Assembly (NCBI GenBank): GCA_050948865.1
Contig: JBMNEQ010000004.1
Location: 1 to 64,000, forward strand
Source: SKGN01 sp050948865
GTDB taxonomy: Bacteria > Bacillota_I > Bacilli_A > RF39 > UBA660
Direction: 5' to 3'
Length of the DNA: 64,000 nucleotides
Under the pieces are notes generated by a model. That model did no database searches. It saw only the letters and a list, made by a program, of their open reading frames with translations, and was not told the origin of the DNA. Of this stretch, positions 62,601 to 64,000 are shown one piece after another. The first letter of the stretch is position 1, and every line of letters begins with the position of its first letter. A program made the translations under genes and the position numbers.

Positions 62601-62814
62601 TGCTGTTGAAGATCAGGCAACTGATCGAGCATATCGAATTGGGCAAGAAAACAAAGTAGAAGTTTATAAATTAATTACTAAAAATACAATAGAAGAGAAA
62701 ATTAATGAATTAAAAGATCGGAAAAGAGAAGTAGCTAATTCCTTAATAAAATCAGGAGAGACATTTATTAATAAGTTAAGTGAGGATGAATTAGTTAATA
62801 TCTTATCCGAATAA
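59653..62814 (+). CDS. SWIM-domain SNF2-family helicase
   Basis: A 1053-residue protein, ATG 59653 with TAGGAG upstream. The N-terminal SWIM zinc motif is CSCPDNSKNYSSFYLCKH (CxC...CxH, about 75-92). A bacterial middle region of about 450 residues follows. The C-terminal SNF2 ATPase has LRDYQIKGYKWLKTLKYFGF, Walker A DDMGLGKTLQ (about 620), FLDEAQ (DEAx box), MTGTPIENS, LLFSQFTSMLDI and QATDRAYRIGQENKVEVYKL. It should be a DNA translocase. Its role in bacteria of this kind is unclear, with links to recombination or transcription stress. It forms its own unit with a terminator after it. Confidence 0.9.
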   Translation: MKEKWIKMIENTIYNHQNYYKGIDIFKEEKVDKVEFDHQDDELIVYANVIGNYENNYLVPLRINDQEIINYCSCPDNSKNYSSFYLCKHAIAVLIYTLEYLNQGFILKKVKEEDLFNIINNYEEAFVKDGQSLKLKVEYEFKINDKDNFEGVYIGLRMGIDKLYVVKNLSDFLLTYKGINENCNLTKELDYKEKDYEFNLEDKKVFDLMFEFLHYQDKNSGSSQKRFLFIPFTKLKEIYLLTKELPVKYNLGTSKIIIGNPNIKIELIEEEEKIQLKISDMSLLRGYNHQSGFLFYDDNLYLPDNNFCNLILPLLHLNIEKGKIFIPLKYKELLIEKMLPYLIFNEEKLIDLNKPIFQDISFSELQTKLYIDKEGKSAVLNLEFIYSNNDSKKFVVKDIKTEGKIKNIIFQVNPILKNNKYYLSNMEAIFRFTEEVIPLLQKEGVLIYYSASFKNMLQKRSFNYSTSVAFENDLLAVNFNYDDLDISELSNILKNIKENKKYYQLKNGNIIKIDNKEALEWSNIVDKLEVSENVLNSNKYLFNKYESLYLDNIFTNLDEEKINYDLEFQYLVDNVKNFNKLNFKLPTNINATLRDYQIKGYKWLKTLKYFGFGGILADDMGLGKTLQVITLIQDLKEEQGKTKSLVVAPSSVIYNWEAELKKFAPDLKYIILAESKLIREEHFTNLDNYDVIVTSYALIRRDIEKYQDYRFDFCFLDEAQYIKNLFSSSANACKQIKAETKFAMTGTPIENSISELWSIFDFIMPGYLKTYNHFRKNYEKPIINFQNEEVLNKLFNKVKPFILRREKKEVILELPEKQERNVYISLEEEQEKVYLAHFLQAKKEISEELNINGFNKSQIKILSILTRLRQICCHPNLFIENYQGNSAKLKHLIKLIEEKIANGNRILLFSQFTSMLDIIEGVLEKNSYFRIDGKVKALERMEMVNRFNMGEKEIFLISLKAGGTGLNLVGADTVIHFDPWWNPAVEDQATDRAYRIGQENKVEVYKLITKNTIEEKINELKDRKREVANSLIKSGETFINKLSEDELVNILSE

Positions 62815-62817
62815 TAT

Positions 62818-62837
62818 AGAGTTTTAACTCTTTTTTT
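62818..62837 (+). terminator. Terminator after the SNF2 gene
   Basis: AGAGTT and AACTCT form a 6-bp stem with a 2-nt loop, followed by a run of Ts. Confidence 0.65.
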
Positions 62838-62886
62838 ATTATCTAAAAAGGATTCGTGTTATAATTTAAAGAGGAGGGAAAATTAG

Positions 62887-63387
62887 ATGTTAATATTAAA
62901 TGATGAAAAGATTATTAAAAAGCTTAAAAACTTTGAGGAAGGTTTTTCTAATAAGAATTATATTTATGGAATTCTTAAAAATCAACATAGGAAGGTCTCT
63001 AATTTTTTAATATGGATATTTATGTTTTTAATATTATTTATATTTTTTTCTTATTTTGATGTTTCTTTTCAAATAGCTTTTGCGGTAGGTTTTTGTTTGG
63101 GGATCTTAATATCTTTTAAAAATAAATTTTGTATTATAACTTTCGATGAAGAAAATTTAAATATGTATATTTTTAATATTTTAATGACTAAGGTAATAAA
63201 AAAGGAGGTTTTATCTTTTTCTAAGATTACAATTAAAAAATTAAAAAAAACTTCTGTATTTCATCGTGTGAAATTATTAATTAATAAAAGGATATTTGAT
63301 ATTACTTTCTCTAAAAAGGTTTTAGGTTTAAAATATCAAAAAGAAAATCTATATAATTTCGTTCAAAAATTACATAGTTTAGGGTAA
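62887..63387 (+). CDS. Small membrane protein, unknown
   Basis: A 166-residue protein with a strong ribosome site (GAGGAGGG). After a charged N-terminus there are two close membrane helices (FLIWIFMFLILFIFFSYF and IAFAVGFCLGILISF, about 38-75), then a beta-rich cytoplasmic part with alternating hydrophobic strands (FCIITFDEENLNMYIFNIL; VKLLINKRIFDITF). The layout of two helices plus a PH-like beta domain is common in Firmicutes, but I do not recognise the family. It precedes a plsC gene on the same strand, with 77 nt between. Confidence 0.6.
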   Translation: MLILNDEKIIKKLKNFEEGFSNKNYIYGILKNQHRKVSNFLIWIFMFLILFIFFSYFDVSFQIAFAVGFCLGILISFKNKFCIITFDEENLNMYIFNILMTKVIKKEVLSFSKITIKKLKKTSVFHRVKLLINKRIFDITFSKKVLGLKYQKENLYNFVQKLHSLG

Positions 63388-63464
63388 AAAGTAAATTTGA
63401 TTTATTTAAAGATTTATGGTAATGTTTAGAAGAAAAATAATTATCAAGGTAGGTGGGGTTTTAA

Positions 63465-64000
63465 GTGTTAATGTATAAAATATTAAGACCTTTAGCAACA
63501 TTTTTAATGAAAATAATTTACCGTCCTAAAATAATCGGAAGAGAAAATATAAATAAAGAAGGAGCTCTTATATTTGTTGGTAATCATACTAATTTCTTAG
63601 ATCCAGTCTTGTTAATGAGTAGTACTAATAGAAATGTTCATTTCTTAGGTAAACATACTTTATTTAAAGGAATTGGTAAATATTTTTTTTCTTCAATTGG
63701 TGTTATTCCAGTTAATCGAACAATTAAGGATAAAAGTGTTATACCAGCTAGTATTTCCATTATTGAAAAAGGTGGTGTTTTGGGAATTTTTCCTGAAAGC
63801 ACAATTAATAAAACAGATGATTTAATAATGCCTTTTAAAATAGGGGCTGTTAAAATTGCTCAGTTAACAAAAACTTTAATTATTCCTATAATAATAAATG
63901 GTAAATATAAACCTTTTGGTAATAAATTAGAAATAAAATTTTTAAAACCAATTAAAATAATTTCTTCAAATTTAACTAAAGAAAATGAAAAGTTAATGGA
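63465..64000 (+). CDS. plsC: 1-acyl-glycerol-3-phosphate acyltransferase (cut by window end)
   Basis: The first 178 codons of a PlsC-family enzyme. GTG 63465 has AGGTGGGG at a good distance; ATG 63471 is a possible alternative. Acyltransferase motif I is NHTNFLDPVLL (HX4D), motif II is GVIPVNRT and motif III is GIFPESTINK. It adds the second acyl chain to lysophosphatidic acid at the membrane, giving phosphatidic acid. The gene continues past the window. Confidence 0.9.
   Translation, partial: MLMYKILRPLATFLMKIIYRPKIIGRENINKEGALIFVGNHTNFLDPVLLMSSTNRNVHFLGKHTLFKGIGKYFFSSIGVIPVNRTIKDKSVIPASISIIEKGGVLGIFPESTINKTDDLIMPFKIGAVKIAQLTKTLIIPIIINGKYKPFGNKLEIKFLKPIKIISSNLTKENEKLM

Noticed and set aside
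1..64000. CRISPR arrays, tRNA or rRNA genes
   Set aside because: No regularly spaced repeats with unique spacers and no cloverleaf or rRNA segments were recognised on either strand by reading.
1..64000. Mollicute genetic code (TGA as Trp)
   Set aside because: Core genes such as ftsW and brxA end in TGA, tryptophans are TGG, and proteins align to full length without TGA readthrough.

Overview
This window is AT-rich chromosomal DNA (by eye roughly a quarter to 30 percent G+C) from a low-GC Gram-positive bacterium. The evidence for that is the pairing of PolC with DnaE, a Bacilli-type YqeG/YqeH pair, a dcw cell-wall cluster opened by MraZ, two class B penicillin-binding proteins of which one is SpoVD-like, and a SigK gene. 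SigK plus SpoVD suggest a sporulating lineage. TGA is used as a stop and TGG as Trp, so this is code 11 and not a classical mollicute. An uncultured Bacilli or Erysipelotrichia-like (RF39-type) gut organism would fit, but this is inference.

Region by region: (a) 1-10.8 kb is a plasticity zone. It starts inside sigK (minus strand) and holds decayed relics of a type I methylase (hsdM), a RhuM protein and a Fic toxin with a surviving VbhA-like antitoxin. An intact DUF262/DUF1524 defence-type gene, a decayed XRE regulator and a second, truncated copy of sigK follow. The zone ends with an intact two-gene type II restriction-modification system (double methyltransferase plus HNH nuclease) and an IS1202/ISNCY-like insertion sequence flanked by an unusually long (26-27 bp) target duplication. 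(b) 10.8-17.4 kb holds an arylsulfotransferase-like surface protein and four tandem prepilin-FISUMP paralogues with shared N-termini and leaders but divergent C-terminal domains. (c) 17.4-34.5 kb is core: yqeG, yqeH, a short rpmB on the minus strand, dnaE, two M23 peptidases, a fused D-aspartate ligase/aspartate racemase, pyruvate kinase, a polysaccharide deacetylase, a nucleotidase and polC. (d) 34.6-43.8 kb is the dcw cluster mraZ-rsmH-ftsL-ftsI-spoVD-murE-mraY-ftsW, with a strong mraZ promoter and four GTGG boxes exactly 10 bp apart. (e) 43.8-57.6 kb is a complete type I BREX phage-defence island (brxA, brxB, brxC, pglX, pglZ, brxL) plus a DUF3800 relic. It is bounded by an 87-bp near-identical repeat of the 3' end of ftsW, so it appears to have inserted at that gene end. 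(f) 57.6-64 kb has deoC, a small recombinase-N-domain-like protein, a DUF5320/DUF134 pair behind twin 12-bp palindromes, a SWIM-SNF2 helicase, a small membrane protein and the start of a plsC acyltransferase.

How the genes work together: many core genes serve peptidoglycan. These are precursor synthesis (MurE, MraY), a D-Asp side branch (ligase-racemase fusion), polymerisation and crosslinking (FtsW, FtsI, SpoVD), and remodelling (M23 enzymes, deacetylase). The two accessory blocks are defence islands attached to conserved genes, sigK and ftsW. No tRNA, rRNA, CRISPR array, integrase or reverse transcriptase was recognised in the window.
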